Below are positions 13,282-28,200 of a DNA stretch of 64,000 nt, one piece after another (position 1 is the stretch's first letter; each line of letters begins with the position of its first letter). A program made the position numbers and the translations under genes. The DNA is from Anthopleura xanthogrammica (taxonomy: Eukaryota > Cnidaria > Anthozoa > Actiniaria > Actiniidae): NCBI GenBank assembly GCA_964019055.1, contig OZ025211.1:8558400-8622399 (forward strand). Reading direction: 5' to 3'. The notes beneath the pieces were generated by a model that worked only from the letters and a program-made list of their open reading frames with translations, was not told where the DNA came from and did no database searches.

Positions 13282-16200
13282 TAGAGTTCTTGAAAATGCA
13301 TCTAACAATAGTCTCGATGCTTTTGACAAAAGGAGCAAACAGACAGCAGGTTACGATGAGTAAAATGAAAATACAGTTCACAAACTCCTGTTAAACAGGA
13401 AAGTCTTAAGTGCAGATTTGAAGGCAGGAACAGAGTCAGAGTACTTTACAGCATCAGGCAGATTATTCCAAAGCACAGGTGCAGCTAGAGCAAAGCTTCT
13501 GTTACCAAATGTAGAAGTCCTTGATTTTGGAATATGGAGAAGAAATTTGGAAGAAGACCGCAGGGGATGGCCAGGCTGATACAACTTGAGGAGATCAGTG
13601 AGATAATCAGGAGCGAGATCATGAAGGCACTTGCACAGTTAAGCCTGCAGTCAAATATTCTTTAGTTGTTGAAATCATATGACCAAACCTCTGGCAACCC
13701 TATTAATTTCCATTAAGTCTATTCTGAACTAACTACTATGTTACCAGGAGTAATTCCCCCCTGATGCTACTTGTTCTATTGACAGACGATTCTGGGTTCT
13801 TCCTGAAGAAGTTGATGATGCTCCTGAAGAACAATGCATGGAAGACAACTTGGGGCTGAGACAAGAGGTATGGTTCGATAATTTTCAAGGCAAAGATTGG
13901 AGAGATGATGGTTTTCTTTCTTGTATTTACACATTGTAATTGTAATATTCCACTAGGATTTTTGTAAAGCTTTGAGACTTCGTGTAAAGCTATAATTATA
14001 TAATTATATTATTATGATGATGATGAAAAGAGAAAGAAGAAACGATGAGGACTGATCAGTTTTATCTTTTCTCATAACTTGAAGGATTTTTCAGTAAATT
14101 TGTTTGGTTTATTTCCAGATAACTAACTGGCAGTGGGCTTCCTGTGCTCCCAACATCTCGAGTACTTTTGTGTTTGATAATGTTATCCGCATTGATTTCA
14201 CTCTCTCCCCAAACGCACAGCCGTCTTGGATCGCTGGATTCCAGGTTAGTATTTAGACATTCCGAGGTTGAAGAAAAAAACTGGGTCGAGTTGGCATAGC
14301 AGTGCATCGTGGGACAGTTTCAGGGGACGAAATAGACGCCATAAAACAGTCCCACAATGCACTGCAATGCCACCTCGACCCAGTTTTTACCTCAACTTCG
14401 GAATGACTAATATCTTAAAGCGTCTAGGTGACAAAGTAGAGACTTTGCATTACCTTTAATGGCTTTTGAATTCATCAAAATTTACCTTCTATAAATGTCA
14501 TCATTGTTTTCTAGCTCTTTCTAAATGGTCAGCCCTATGGAGGATGGTTGTGTGCCAGCTGTCCAGGAGTAGAGGTCAGCGGACTTACTGGCGGGAAAAC
14601 CTATCACGTGGTTATCGTTGTGTTCCCAGCTCAGCAAGTGTTTAGTCCACAGTTGTCCAATGAGTTGGTAAGCATACATACTTTTACCGTGACCTTGTCA
14701 TGTTTGGTGTAGATATATGGTAGGGAAAGACTATGGGCAAAGTATAGAGCAAAGTAAAGGTGCAAGCGTGAGAAAACTTAAAGCGCAATTTTCTCTGTAA
14801 CAAGTCTTGCAAGAGGGTTTACACGGTGCAACCGAGACGCAATCGTAGAGACGAACTCTACTTTTCTCAACGATTGCTGCAACTTGTATCGCAACATTTT
14901 TCAAATTGCGCCGTAGGTTACACTCCTCGATGCTCCATGCAACTTGTGTTGCAACGCCGTCGCGAAACAAGTTGCAGAGAAAATTGCTCTGTGTAATGGC
15001 GTCTCAAGTTCTTCCCGTTCCTTTGTATTATTTAGGACATAATCTTGATCTCAGAATATAAAAATTCAATAAACGCTTTTTTTCTCATGTTGGATTCCTG
15101 ATCATATGTAATTTAATCGTAGATCATAACATGTCCAGCTGTTTCATCATTTGGTGGTCCTATCATTTCCTTGGAGACTTGCGATCGTGTTGATGCTCTC
15201 GTCATCGTCTGGGCAGCCAATCACGACAGTATATACACTCTATTGGTTGATGGTCAACCAATGGGAGAGCAGGTAATTAGTAATTAGATAAGGAATGCTA
15301 TTGACAAAGATAAGGATATTGATGAAGATAGTAACAAGCTGTGTAAGGGAGTATGTCCTTGAGTGATGACGATGACAATCATAGGCTATCAATAGCAGCA
15401 TTGGTGATATCAATGTTACGGTGATATCACGGTGCAACATTGCGCGCATTATTGCAGGCAGTGTTGCTGAAGTAGGATCGTTTTCTACTTCAGCAACATT
15501 GCGTGCAAGAAATTGCTTCGTGTGACATGGCTCGTAACATCGATTGCCTGCGACAATGCGCGCAACGTTGCACCATGCGTCCGTAGCTTAACAGTGATAA
15601 TGACGGTCGTTATTTTTGGTTCTTTTCCAGGTTCCAGCTGAACCAGATAATGATTACTGTCGAGTTTTGTTCGAAACTGAGAACGTCGAAGAAGAAAGAA
15701 CATTCAGCATCATGACTGTTATCGGTAAGTTAAGCTTTACATGGATCAAAAGTGATGTAGCTGAAGTACACACGCCTCTTTGATTCCAGGATTTTCTCTG
15801 AAGATCCGGTAACATGGGCTACGAATTCGTGCAACTTGTCACGCAACATTGTTGAGAATGTTGCTTGTATTATCACCCCGTGCAAGAACATAATTTCATT
15901 GTTGCACAAAGCAATAACTCTCTCTACTCTTTACAACAAAGCCTTAAGGCGCGATACAATGGAGCAATTTTCTCTGAAACTTGTCTTGCAACGGCGTTGC
16001 GAGACAAGTTGCAAGAGGGTTTACACGGTGCAACGGAGACGCAATTGTTGCCAAAAGTAGAAACGAATCCTACTGCTGCAACTTGTCTCGCAACGTCTTG
16101 CAAATCGCACTGTAGGTTACACGCCGCAATGCTTCATGCAACTTGTATCGCAACGCCGATGCGAGACAAGTTGCAGAAAAAATTGCTCCGTGTAATCGCT

Positions 16201-19200
16201 CCTTTATTCTAGAAGATGAAATTGATGTTTGGTTTGGTTTGATTAAGTTTTATATTTTAGTTTCTCTAACATGGAACTGGTGAAAGGATTATGTAGTACA
16301 CGATTATTCGTCGAAGGTGCAACGTTACGTGACACATATCAAATGTCATCTTACATGGTAAATCTGTTTTAATTTAGGAGAGAATCCACAATTGGTATCC
16401 AATGAGATCCAGTTCTCCCTTCCATTGCCCATCGAGATTATCCAACCCACTGAACCAAAAATTACACAGCAAGATCAAGAAGCAGCATTATCCGAAGATA
16501 CCAACCCAAGTACAAGTCCATCCCATGTATCAAAAGAACTACTGATAGTCTCTGAGCTGTCTGTAGCTGTAATGCCATCTAGACCAGACGGTGAAGCATC
16601 ATCTCCTGACCCACTTCAGTTTCAGAGTACACTAGACACTATCCTTGAGGATAAACAACTTAATGTAGTAAGTCCCCCTCCCAGGCCATCTTCCTCGGAA
16701 TACACTGAAGAAGTTATCACGGAGGAGAGTGCAGAGCAATTAGAACTTGATGAGCAGGACAAGAGGGACAATTACCAAGAGATGGTGGATGTGGACGGCG
16801 GGGCAGATTTTGTAGAGAAAAGTGGTGATGATCACAAATTGGTACACCCTGAGGATGGCGTCGTTGGTTGCGAGGAGCAAGATACGCATCAACATGACAA
16901 AGATGACACTAACAGCCAAGAGATGGAGGGCACTGATAAGACTGGTGACGGTGGGTCAACCGTCAAGGATATACATCCTGATGATGACGACTCACAAGAA
17001 CAAGACAAATGTGGCAATGGCAGCCAAGACAAAGACACATGTGATGGAATGATGAACTCTTTTGTGGACAGTATCTATGGACCTCTTGAGGAATATTCAA
17101 ATGATGATAACTCCTTGGAATGGGAGTGCGTGTTATCTTCCACTTGTGATTATCGTGTAGAAAGTATCAATGAAGACAGTGAATACACGAATGGCTGTGC
17201 AAAAATATGTATTGTTGAATACAAGGAAGCAAGGACCAAATCTATTTCCAGCTATTCAGAAGATAAATTATCTTCAAATGTTGCAAAGTCTTCCTTGCGC
17301 AAGGAAAGTGGTGATGAACTTGAATTTTACTCATGCGAGATTGGCGTTGTCATAGCATTGGAAACTCCGTGGTGTGAACATTATGGAGTATTAAAAGAAA
17401 TAGAATCTTTTGAAGAAAAGCAAAGTACAGTAGAACATAGTTTTATGCTTTGGAATGTCATGGTACAAAACGAGATGACGCAATCTACAGATGATGACAT
17501 AAGTCCAGTTAGTCCGTGCGTCGAGAAGGAGGACGTTTCTGTTTCTGACCAGAAAATGGAGGACTCTGATAAAAATAAAGAAGTATCATTAGAGAGTGTA
17601 AGTGACAATAAGAAGTCTGTACTGACAGAAGAAGAGAATAATACTGAGGATTGTGGGAAGGATAAATCTCCATTTTTGTTAAGAACCCAGTTGTCTGCTG
17701 ATTTGACACTGGCTGTTAAAGGCACATCACAGAGTACAGTAATTCTTGAATGGGACGATGAAAGTGGTATTGATTCGCCTGTGTACTACCTCATGGTGTT
17801 TGGGGACAAGTTTAACAGTGAAGTTGACAGCCAATATAGGTAATTTTTAGTGACTAGATATGATTTGATTTGGAAAATTACGGTAACTGAACCACCCCTA
17901 GAAACCTCTTGTAGCACGTCGGAATGATGCTCAATTTGGAGGACAAAACAGTAGGTTCCAATTCTCAAGAGATTGAAATTGTTTTGTTTTGTTCTCCAAA
18001 TTGACGTCACGTGAAAGTTGTCTATTTATTCTTCTTGTCTTTCCTTCTCTCCTACGTCAATCGTTTTCCCTCAGTCCTCAAATAACCTTTTGCCTCCTCT
18101 ATTTCAGATATGATTTCAAAAACAGCCCTACACCTGAAATATGGCCAAATAATCAGGTAACCGTTTTTATAGTTTAAAGCTCATTTTCATTTTTGGTTAG
18201 AGCGTCGGACTAGCAAACATAATGTCACGGGTTCAAGCCCCTCCTGGAGCTCGGAATTTTTTCCCGAGAAAAATTAGCTTAAAGAAACAAAACGCACATC
18301 TTTAATTTGTAGTTGATTCGTTTTTTTTTAGACAACGATTGAGCAACACTGCTGGTCTACTGAACACAATATAATAGAAATTCTTGGGCTCAAGCCAAGG
18401 CATCGCTACAGGTAATGAAAATATAACTCTCGTAGTGAGTTACCTTCTAAAAGAAATTTCTGGGAATGGTTATCGGCAACCCTAGTTTTTTATAACAAAG
18501 GAGTAACTAAAAAAGACCAGGTGGGGACGGGGGTTCAGTGATTCTGTCTTGGATGCTTAGAGCAGATTTCGTATAGGCGTGTGAAAAGTCACGGCACATG
18601 GCACACAGTTACGGCGCTACGTGGATATGACACCGAATGTCCAATGTTTTACCGCGCGCCTTGCATTGACCGTGTCATTTCCGTGCCGTGTATGAAAACA
18701 CGGCACAGCACTGACACAGTCACGGCAAGGCGCGCGGTCCGTGCAGTAAGTTTTTCATTTTTCATAGTCATACTGCGCTATAATAAAATGGCGGCAGGTA
18801 CCATAACGTGGTCAAGTGCGGATAGGAGATTTAGTGATTCAATTTTAAATGTATCTTGTCCCTTTGATGCCAGAATCGCCGTAGCAATCATGCCACGTGA
18901 CAGAACCGCTAAAGATAGCAGTTTCACATCAAGTGATGGTGTCGCGTCTATTCGATCAGAGATAATAACTTTTGCGATGCCAGGGCGACCCAAAGCTCCT
19001 GTCATCTACGTCACAGCTCTCAGGGACAGAGAAGTAAGTTTTATTTGTTTGAATGTTTTCTCGACTCGTGGCGAGGAAATTCCCGTCATTGCCTTTTGAC
19101 ACCACCACCATCATTACTCTACTACTACTATTGCTACTACTACCATCGCTACTACCAACATCACCACCACCACCACCTCCACTACTACCACTAGTTACTT

Positions 19201-22200
19201 TGACTTTTGGGAAGGGGTTGGGATCATTAGGACACAAATGTCTTAGCACTGGTCGAGACTCTTTAAACTTGACGTCAAAGCAGCTCAATGTGAAGGACAA
19301 AACAAAATAATGTTAATCTCCTGAGAATTGGAACTTTTTGTTTTGTCCTCCAAATTGAGGTGCATTCCAACGTGCTCCAAGGGGTCTATTGGCCTTATTG
19401 TGCAGGAAGTACCTTGAGGAATTTATTTAAGGGTCTAGTTTTTATTGACTGCCTGTGTTGCCCTATCATTGTAGTTTACTATAAGCTGGCGACCATCGTG
19501 TTCCTATGGAGACTCTAGGGTTGTGGGATATCGACTACTAGTGAACAGCAAACAACGTGGAGAGCTGTTACCTCAGGATGCGATTCATCATACTTTATCA
19601 GAACTGCAGTATGGTATGTGATCCTCTATATCTGTTATAACCAGTCGTCCATAGAGTAGATGACCACCTGCCGTACTATGTCGCATACTCGGTCACATTT
19701 GCAGCACAATGCACAACAAAGTTCAGTGAACTTTTTTCTGATTTCGTAGGAGCGCACACTGTAGCTTAGTGTCTACCATGTCTGTGCATTTTGATTTTAA
19801 ACTTGCGCGGCATATTTGAAGGAACAATCGTTGAAAAAATGTTCTTGTTTTACGAGGGTAGCACTTAATAGCCAGTGGCTAACAAACGTGTGGCCCTCGT
19901 TCCATGATCGAATTGGAATTTAGAATTACATTTTTGCGGAAGGAGGAAACCAGAGAACCCGGAGAAAATCTTTGAAGCACAGAAAAGAACCAACAAGCAG
20001 AAAAGAACCAATCATTGGCAGTGCATTAGCAGCACCACCCGTTATTCGTGTGCCTACAGCTTCTGCAGATAACACGACCTTGGTTTTGATAATTTACGAT
20101 ATAATGCCCAACCTCATACAATAATTGTTTATTGTCTTTCTATCTCCGATTCTTCCCTTCCAGGTACATTTATACATATCAGTCTTGTAGCCGTAACCAG
20201 GCATCACGTTGGTGACAGCACTCAATCAAATGTGATTACCATCGCCTGTCCCCACCCTCCTCCTCCACCGGAGATCCGTGAGACCACCACAACGAGTCAC
20301 CACTCTATCTGTATCACGTGGTCTGCGGTTGCTGCAACTATCGATCCTGATCAACTCAAGCTGCTCTCAAGCTATGACGTGTTTGTTGATGACGTTTTCC
20401 ATGGTAGCTGCCCTGCTGGTGACGTCGCAGATATATTTATGGATTCGTTTACCTATACTATCCCAGGGTGCATTGCGGGCAGGTAAGATAGCTATTGAGT
20501 TTGTGATCATATGTGAGTACATCCTTCGGAGACCCAGGGCACCGAGGGGCCCCAAACGCAGCGGTAAAGTAAGATAACTAGTTAACTTATTAGAGCCGTT
20601 TTCGTATGAGCGGGAAACGTATGGTACTGACTTGAAGCACGTGCACGATACGACATACCGTAACATTGAAATGGCTTCCCATCGTCTCCCAGTAATTCAT
20701 CCAATCACATCCCGTTACAGCCACGGTAAGATACGGTAAGGCTAAGTACGGTTACGAATATGCCGTATCCTTTCCCACTCATACGAAAACCTCTCTAATC
20801 AAGTGCGTAAGGAATTCTGGTTGTTGTAGTATAATGTAATTTATGATGCAAACGTCCTGATTACCTCTAACATCTAATCAAATTTTAGGGAATACTCGGT
20901 CAAGGTCAAAGGTCACGTGGATCCACAAGCGATTGAATCCAGTCAGCCGTCTCATATGTGTGGTTGCTATGGTGACCCGTCTAATACCTTGCTAGTTCGC
21001 TGTCTTGAGGCGTCTTCTGGTCCTGTTCTTCGTGTCGAAAGGATGGACGAATCTGCTGTTCATTTATCGTGGGATAAACCATTGGTGTATGGCGCACGTC
21101 ACATCACGGTAACAGAGATACATAGTGTTCATAGAGGATATTACATGGGCGCGCGGAAATACGAATTTTATCTTCGAGTTTTGAAAAGATTTTCAACAAG
21201 AGAAGATAAAATTCGTATCTTCATGCGCCCATGTAATATTCTGTTTATTATATAATTAACAATGAAAAAGAAAAGAAAGCTTTTTCGAGCTTTTTTCTAG
21301 TATGTAACCATAGTGATGATATCTTCACATGTGAAAATATCAAATTTTTGAAATAAAGAAATATAGATATTTCATTGATAATCATATAATAAATTCTTTT
21401 TATTGCTCTTCTGATGGATTGTTTAGTCATTCTGTTCAGTTTTGTTTGTTTGTACACTTTGTTGTTTTTTTGGTCAGTTTCATGGGTTGGTGAATGATTG
21501 GTCGGGTGATTCATTTAGTAAGTTGGTTGTTGAATATTTTATTTTATTTGTTAAAGCAGGTTACAAAATAGGCAAGATAAAAGTCCTATTAAATGTGGAC
21601 TTTTTGATAGTTGTGTGATCTGTTTGTTGGATGGGCTGGATGGCTGGTGATTTCGTTAATAGGAGACATAGTTGATGGGTGGTTGAGTTAACTTATCGTT
21701 TGATGGTTGAGCCGGGTAATTTGGATGGACGTTTATTGTTGCTTGGGAGGTGGTCGGTGCGTTGCACCGTTGGTGGGTGGATGGAGCGTTGCACCGTTGG
21801 TGGGTGGATGGAGCGTTGCACCGTTGGTGGGTGGATGGAGCGTTGCACCGTTGGTGGGTGGATGGAGCGTTGCACCGTTGGTGGGTGGATGGAGCGTTGC
21901 ACCGTTGGTGGGTGGATGGAGCGTTGCACCGTTGGTGGGTGGATGGAGTTTTCCATGCTTGATTGCTTGGAGGATAGTAAGTAGGTGTGATTTCAATAGT
22001 CAATATCTGGGTGTGTTTTTCAGTTTGGGTGAATGGTGAATGGATGTTCGTAGCAATTTATTTTTTAAATTCTTCCATCTTGTGTTCCAGGGGTACATTC
22101 TCCGTGTTAACGGACGTAACCATGGCAACGTCATCAACTCCGATATACAAGCCACACAAATTTCAAACCTGCCGCTTGGCAACGATATCGAAGTTACACT

Positions 22201-25200
22201 ACTAGCTCTGACAAACAACACAGACGCACTAAGCGATGGCGGTCACCAAGGAAAAAGGCATTTAGAATTAGCCAATGAAGTGGAAGCTCAGACACAGGAA
22301 CCCCATGACAGTGGAGTTGAAAGTAGCTCAAGTGTATTTGTAGATAAACGAAGTGCAACACAACTACAGTCCCCTCCTCTCACTCTTCACCTATGGGGAT
22401 TTGTCAGGAGGTTTTGTGATATCGAGATAAAACAGGTCTGTTGCTGCTCAGCTTTGGTTCAGTGGAGGCTAACCGAGGAAATGAGTCAGGGACGACGCCA
22501 TGACGTTTACATCGACCCGGAAGTATTTAAGGTGAAGTGGTGGAAAAGCGAGGTACTTGCTGCGCAGGAACTGGAACCCATCGAGACCTCGAGTTAGTAT
22601 AAACAACTTGTTTTTTCTTTATATAAAATTATATTTAATCAACAATCTCGGTTTGCCTTTAATAGAAACCTTCAAATTTTATCGATACCCTGAAACAACC
22701 TCGGGACAAAGTCGGGGCACGGATAACTCACAGATCGAATTGGAATTAGGCTTGTTAGGTTTGCGGAGGGGAGAAAGACACTCGAATGAGACTGGAGTGA
22801 AAGAGGGTCTTATAAGAGTCTAAAACATTTGAAGAAAAGCCTTTTCCGTTCCTCAATTTGCGAGCATCTAGATTTGGGAACAAATGCTCAAATCTTATTC
22901 AGAAAGGGATGAAAGCAACACACCTTATCTACGTGCATATCCCAAGGCTGTGATCGCTAATAAAACCTTTTTTTGTTTACAGATTTAAATCTTCGTCTGA
23001 ATAATTTGACGCCATTATCAAGGTACGGTGTGGTTATCGAAGCCTTCGCCCATCATCCAAATTATTCAGAAAACAATACTGGTTGGAACGTTTCAAGATC
23101 AGATAAGATTTGGTTTGACACTAAACCCCCACCAGACACCCTTCAGGGTGCTCGAGTGATGTTCAGTACTGTGAGCTCCATATCCTTGGCCTGGGACCTG
23201 CCTAGTGATAATGAATCTATCAAAAATATTGAACTAAATGTTTATAAAAAATATAACGATGATTGTGATGATGGTGGTGGTGGGCATGAAAATATGACGT
23301 CACTCGGTGATGCTCTGGTTAATCTTGTCATCAACCCCCACATGACGTCATACACGGTCCATAACCTTGATCCCAAGACGATGTATATATTTACTCTTAA
23401 GAAATTATACATGGAAACGGATACCTTAAATGACGGGCAGTGTTTTGGAGAAGCCGTTTGCCTTAAGGCGTATACCAGAGGTATTGATAGACCACGCGAT
23501 CTCCATGTGATCAAACGAACACCTTTCTCGATACAGGTTGCCTGGAAACCTGCTGTTGCTTACGGCGATCTCGAAATCCTTTACCATTTAGTACACTGTA
23601 CCGAAAAGAAAACCAAGGCTTCACAAGGAGTCGTCTCAGATAGCATTTATACAAGAGTGCCACAAAGCTCGGCTGTGGGACCCCAGACAATAATACCGGG
23701 TCTTGAGCCCGGGGTTGTGTATAGTATTGCGGTTGAAGCTGTTGTTGGATTGCGTGACAAAGATGTCGAAGAAGACGAGGAAGAAGACAAACGAACCAAC
23801 GATGGCGATGAGGTTGAATCGAGTATCGGGAGTTCTGAAAGTGACTGGGTGTCTTCCGTTTGTTCGGACTGTCTCTCCAAGCCCCTAACGGCCAGTACTG
23901 TCGCGCCTCCTGGGATACCTGTGCTATTTTTGACTGGTATATCAGCTACCCAAATTCATCTTGCCTGGAATAAACCAGTACCCCTTCATCTTGGTACGTA
24001 TCATTCCGCGCCTTGCGATTGCTTCAATAGAGCGGTTTTCATATGAATGGGAAACATATGGTACTGACTTACAGCACGTACACGGTACGACATACCGTAA
24101 CATTGAAATGGCTTCCCATAAGAATGGTTATCGTATGAGTGGGAAACATATGGTACTGACTTACAGCACATACACGGTACGACATGCAGTAACAATAAGA
24201 TGGCTTCCCATTGTCTTCCAGTAATTCATCCAATCACAACACGTAGTTACGGTTACGGTAAGATACGGTACGGTTCGGCATTGGCCATATCGTTTCGCAC
24301 TCATACGAAAACCACTCTAGTGCTCTTTAGTATCTACAGTTTTTTCTTTATTCTACATTTGAAAAGCACTCATGCGTTTGCTTCATACACAGAAATTAAT
24401 AAATATTATTTTATTATTAGACTTGGAAGATCAAGATCAAGCTGAACGTCAGGAATCTCGTGGTCGCGTGCGTCAGATAAGTGGATATTACTTGGAGGTG
24501 AACGGACGAGTGGTCACAAGGTTACCACCAGATAAGCACAACTTTACTCTCAAACGCTGCAAACCAGGGATGAAATACACGTGCTATCTTTTTGTCATGA
24601 CGACAGCAGGTGACTCTGGCGGGAAAAGAAGTAAGAAAACTGAGGGACTGAACAACAAGGTAGGTGATGTGCTAAATTTATGGTTATGGTAAAAAAGCGT
24701 TTCTAAATATATTAATTTTTAATCACAATTTAGCTGTTTAGTTTTATTGTATTATTTATATATATACGTTTTAAATATTAGTATCTAGTTAGTTTTTGTA
24801 CATATTCTCATTTCGATAATCTAAAATTTTCTCTTTTTCTCATCTTATTGTAAATATGGATTTGTATTTTAATCAGTATCAAATAAAGATATTATTATTT
24901 TTATCATGGGTCGAGTTACCATAGCGACAAGTGCAAACAAATGCAACTTATAGACTTTCACAAAGTCCTTCGTCTCTGTATTAGTTCACGCGTGCTAAAT
25001 AAATAAAGCACACAGGCAGCCCAACAAGATCACACGCGCTAGACGAAGGACTTTTCCAACTTGTTTACCGGCAATACACGATTTCTGAGTTCTAGCTTGT
25101 AAAGCAAATGAAAATCCTGCAAGAGGAACGAGCGACTTCTCGCGACTTCGACTTTCGCTTCTTTTTTATTTCACTTGCTTCGCTCCGCGTGACTCTGTCG

Positions 25201-28200
25201 GTCATGCAGATTCTCAGAGAGGTCGGCTTGGAGCAAGTCTATGCACACAAAAAAACCTGCTTGACTAGATCTTTTATCTGTTTTTCAGAAAATAACTGCG
25301 GTCAATAACACAGAACTCGATTCAGACGATGAGACTGATACAAGTTTCCTCGAGTCGAGATCTGAACCACTCGAGGTGACAATCCCCCGACAGGACCACC
25401 CTTTGGTAGTCAATATCCACTACAGTCCCACCAGTAGTAGCCATGTTTCGTCCGTCTCGTCTTCCGGTAGCGAGGAGTCCGATGATGGATGTGTTGCGGT
25501 GGAATGGAAAGCCAGTGCTGCGCTGAAGGGCGTTGCCTCGTACGAGGTGAAGTGGAAGACCACACACGATGAAGGGTCAGAAGATAGTTTGTTGCCATCA
25601 AGCAATAGTTATGAAATCTATCCCGTTAAACAAAGGTACACGCGCAATTATTATTGACATTTTATTCTTTTTTTGATATAATGCAGTATTTCTATTTAAA
25701 TTGTTGTAAAGCGCTTTGCGCATCCTATGTAAAAGCGCTATAGAAATAAAGTTATTATTATTATTTATTATTATTGTTGTCAACGTTTATTCACTGCTTT
25801 CTTATTCTCGACTTTGAGGTTCTTTTTGCATAAAAACAATAGCTCGTTATCCTTCCATGCGCATGAAAACTATCGTGTTTATGCAAAGTGCTCCTCAAAT
25901 TTGAATCGAATGAGCCAAATCGAAATGATTCGTGGGTCGTAAGGAAGCAGCGTATAGCACAATATCTCGCTAAACCTTATACCCCATTCACACCAAAACC
26001 TGTTTAGTTAAACTGAGTTTTTATTAAACAAAATGTTTAGATACTAGAAAGCTTCAATGTAATTATTTTATCTCTAATCTGTTCAGTAGAATACGAAGGA
26101 TAGTTTATATGTATTATTTCATCAAAGAGTGAACAATGTTTGTAAATAATTTTCTAAACATGTTTAGTTAAACTACTTTAAAACATGTTTAAGCTATAGT
26201 GTGAACGGGGTATTAGTTTCTTATTTACTGTTTTGTTGAAGGTCTGTCCATACGGTATGGCTTAGAATGTTACGTAGAGATGGTTCATCGATCTCCTGGG
26301 GTCCTTTGACTTGTCAGGTTTGTTCGTTTTCGCTTCTGTTGTTTACGGTTTTTGTTGTTTAGTAATGTTAACGTATGTTTACTTATGTCAGCATTTCGTA
26401 CCGTAACCGAGCCGTGATAAGAAGAGCAGATTTCGCATGACTATAAAAAAATCGCGGTGGGGAAGACCGTGTCGTACCGTGACAGTGACGGGGTCGTATC
26501 CAAGCATTTTGATTGGACAGTGATACGAAATCTACTCAAATTTATATAATGGCTTTCTCTTGTTATTTGAAGAATGTTGGCATCGCTTATTCCCTCCCCC
26601 TTGATATTACAGGTACCAGGTCGACCCTCCCCTCCCTGGATATGGTGCCGAAGTGTGTCTCCTCATCGTATTCTCGTGGAGTGGAATGAACCTGAAACGT
26701 ATGGCGTGAACACAATACGTGCTTATCAAGTAAGTAGAACACTTCATTTTTCAGAAGATTAAAAGTATGCTGATTCGTAAAGGAAATACTCGGGCTCGTG
26801 CTACTTTGAATTCTTTGAAAACCTCTCGTTCAAATTTATTCCAAATTGCACTCGAAACCATATGATTTCCTATACTAATGTACCCTTCACTTTATCCCAC
26901 TCAGTCTGAGCTGTTAGAAATAAGTGTCCATTAGGATTTGGGGGGGGGGGGAGAATGAGGGTACGCAGATAAAGTGAGCACCTGTTGCTAAAAAACTATA
27001 CTGTTAAATTTCTCAAGGTTAACCTAAATGGTAGACAACTTGGAAAGCTCTTAAGCCCACAAAGTAGGAAGGTAGCGGTTCACTGTCAGCCGAGCAGGTG
27101 CGTAAATCAAGACTTATTGTGTCATTCCCAAGAATTTCTTGGTTTAACGGTTGCACAGAGCTGCACATAAGCGGACACATGAATATAGATAGATGCAACT
27201 CAAATAAAGAATCTTATTCTCTAGGGAATGGGAAAACATTGTAACGCCACGAATAATGTCAATTTACACTGTAACTGACAACGTTGATTCCGTACCGTGA
27301 CCGTGCAGTCTGTGCGCTGTGGTTTCTCCCACTTATCCAAATTCTCTTAACTTTTGCTTTTGTAGCGTCTACCGAATAGTTTTAGTGGCGTTAACCACTG
27401 ACCCAAACCTTGGCGGCTCAGATCCGTCCAATCTCCTCACAATCTGTACTCCCGGAGTAAAAGACAAGAACCTGGATCCTAAACAGAACATTCGTATCAA
27501 ACCCTTATGGGCTGAGAATGATAGCATTACTGTTGAATGGAGCGATGATAACGGTAAGAAACCAATTGATGGATACAATGTGACTATCCGATACGTCATA
27601 AATGTCAATCAAAGATACGTCAGCTTATTAATTAATCAAAGCAACGTAAAATCTTTCTTGAATTGCTGGATTTCACTTGACGTCATTTCCTGTCTCATGC
27701 GGAGTGTTCATCAACTGCTTTTCAATAGTGGAATTCTTTCTGGCTGACAGCACATGGTGGTCAGTGTTTGAACACTATGGAGCACATAATGAGATTCAAA
27801 GACTTTTATCAGCTGATTGAAACTTGTAAAGAAATGGCCAACGTGGATCCACTGCGTCATGCACAAGGAAGGCAAAGGAGTTCTAAACTACCAGGAAAGA
27901 TGCCATCTTATCACTCAGATCATAAGAATTTTCATATAATAATATGAATGTACAAATAATAATTACTCTAACATTTATCTAATTTCATCCCCAGATCTCT
28001 TGACCGTTGATCATTACGTCATCAAATGGAGCTCAGTTCTTCATCCTCAGGTAATGTTCAGCTTTAAGTATTAGATGTTGCGCAGATTATATCAAAGATT
28101 ATTATCCGATTTTTAAGCGGTAACAGATCCAAACCACGTCAGGAAAATTATATTGAGAATTATATGAATCCTACATGTAGTAAGATACGTGCTTTTGATT

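Noticed and set aside
13086..13394. 102-codon frame with poly-Asn
   Set aside because: Crosses a MITE arm and an AAT repeat; the only real coding relic is the LINE fragment on the other strand.
18192..18262. Functional tRNA gene
   Set aside because: A and B boxes are present but acceptor and anticodon stems do not pair; treated as a SINE/tRNA relic.
21656..22039. Six overlapping open frames with repeated HPPT/GGW peptides
   Set aside because: The 27-bp tandem repeat has a length divisible by three and no stop, so all frames stay open.
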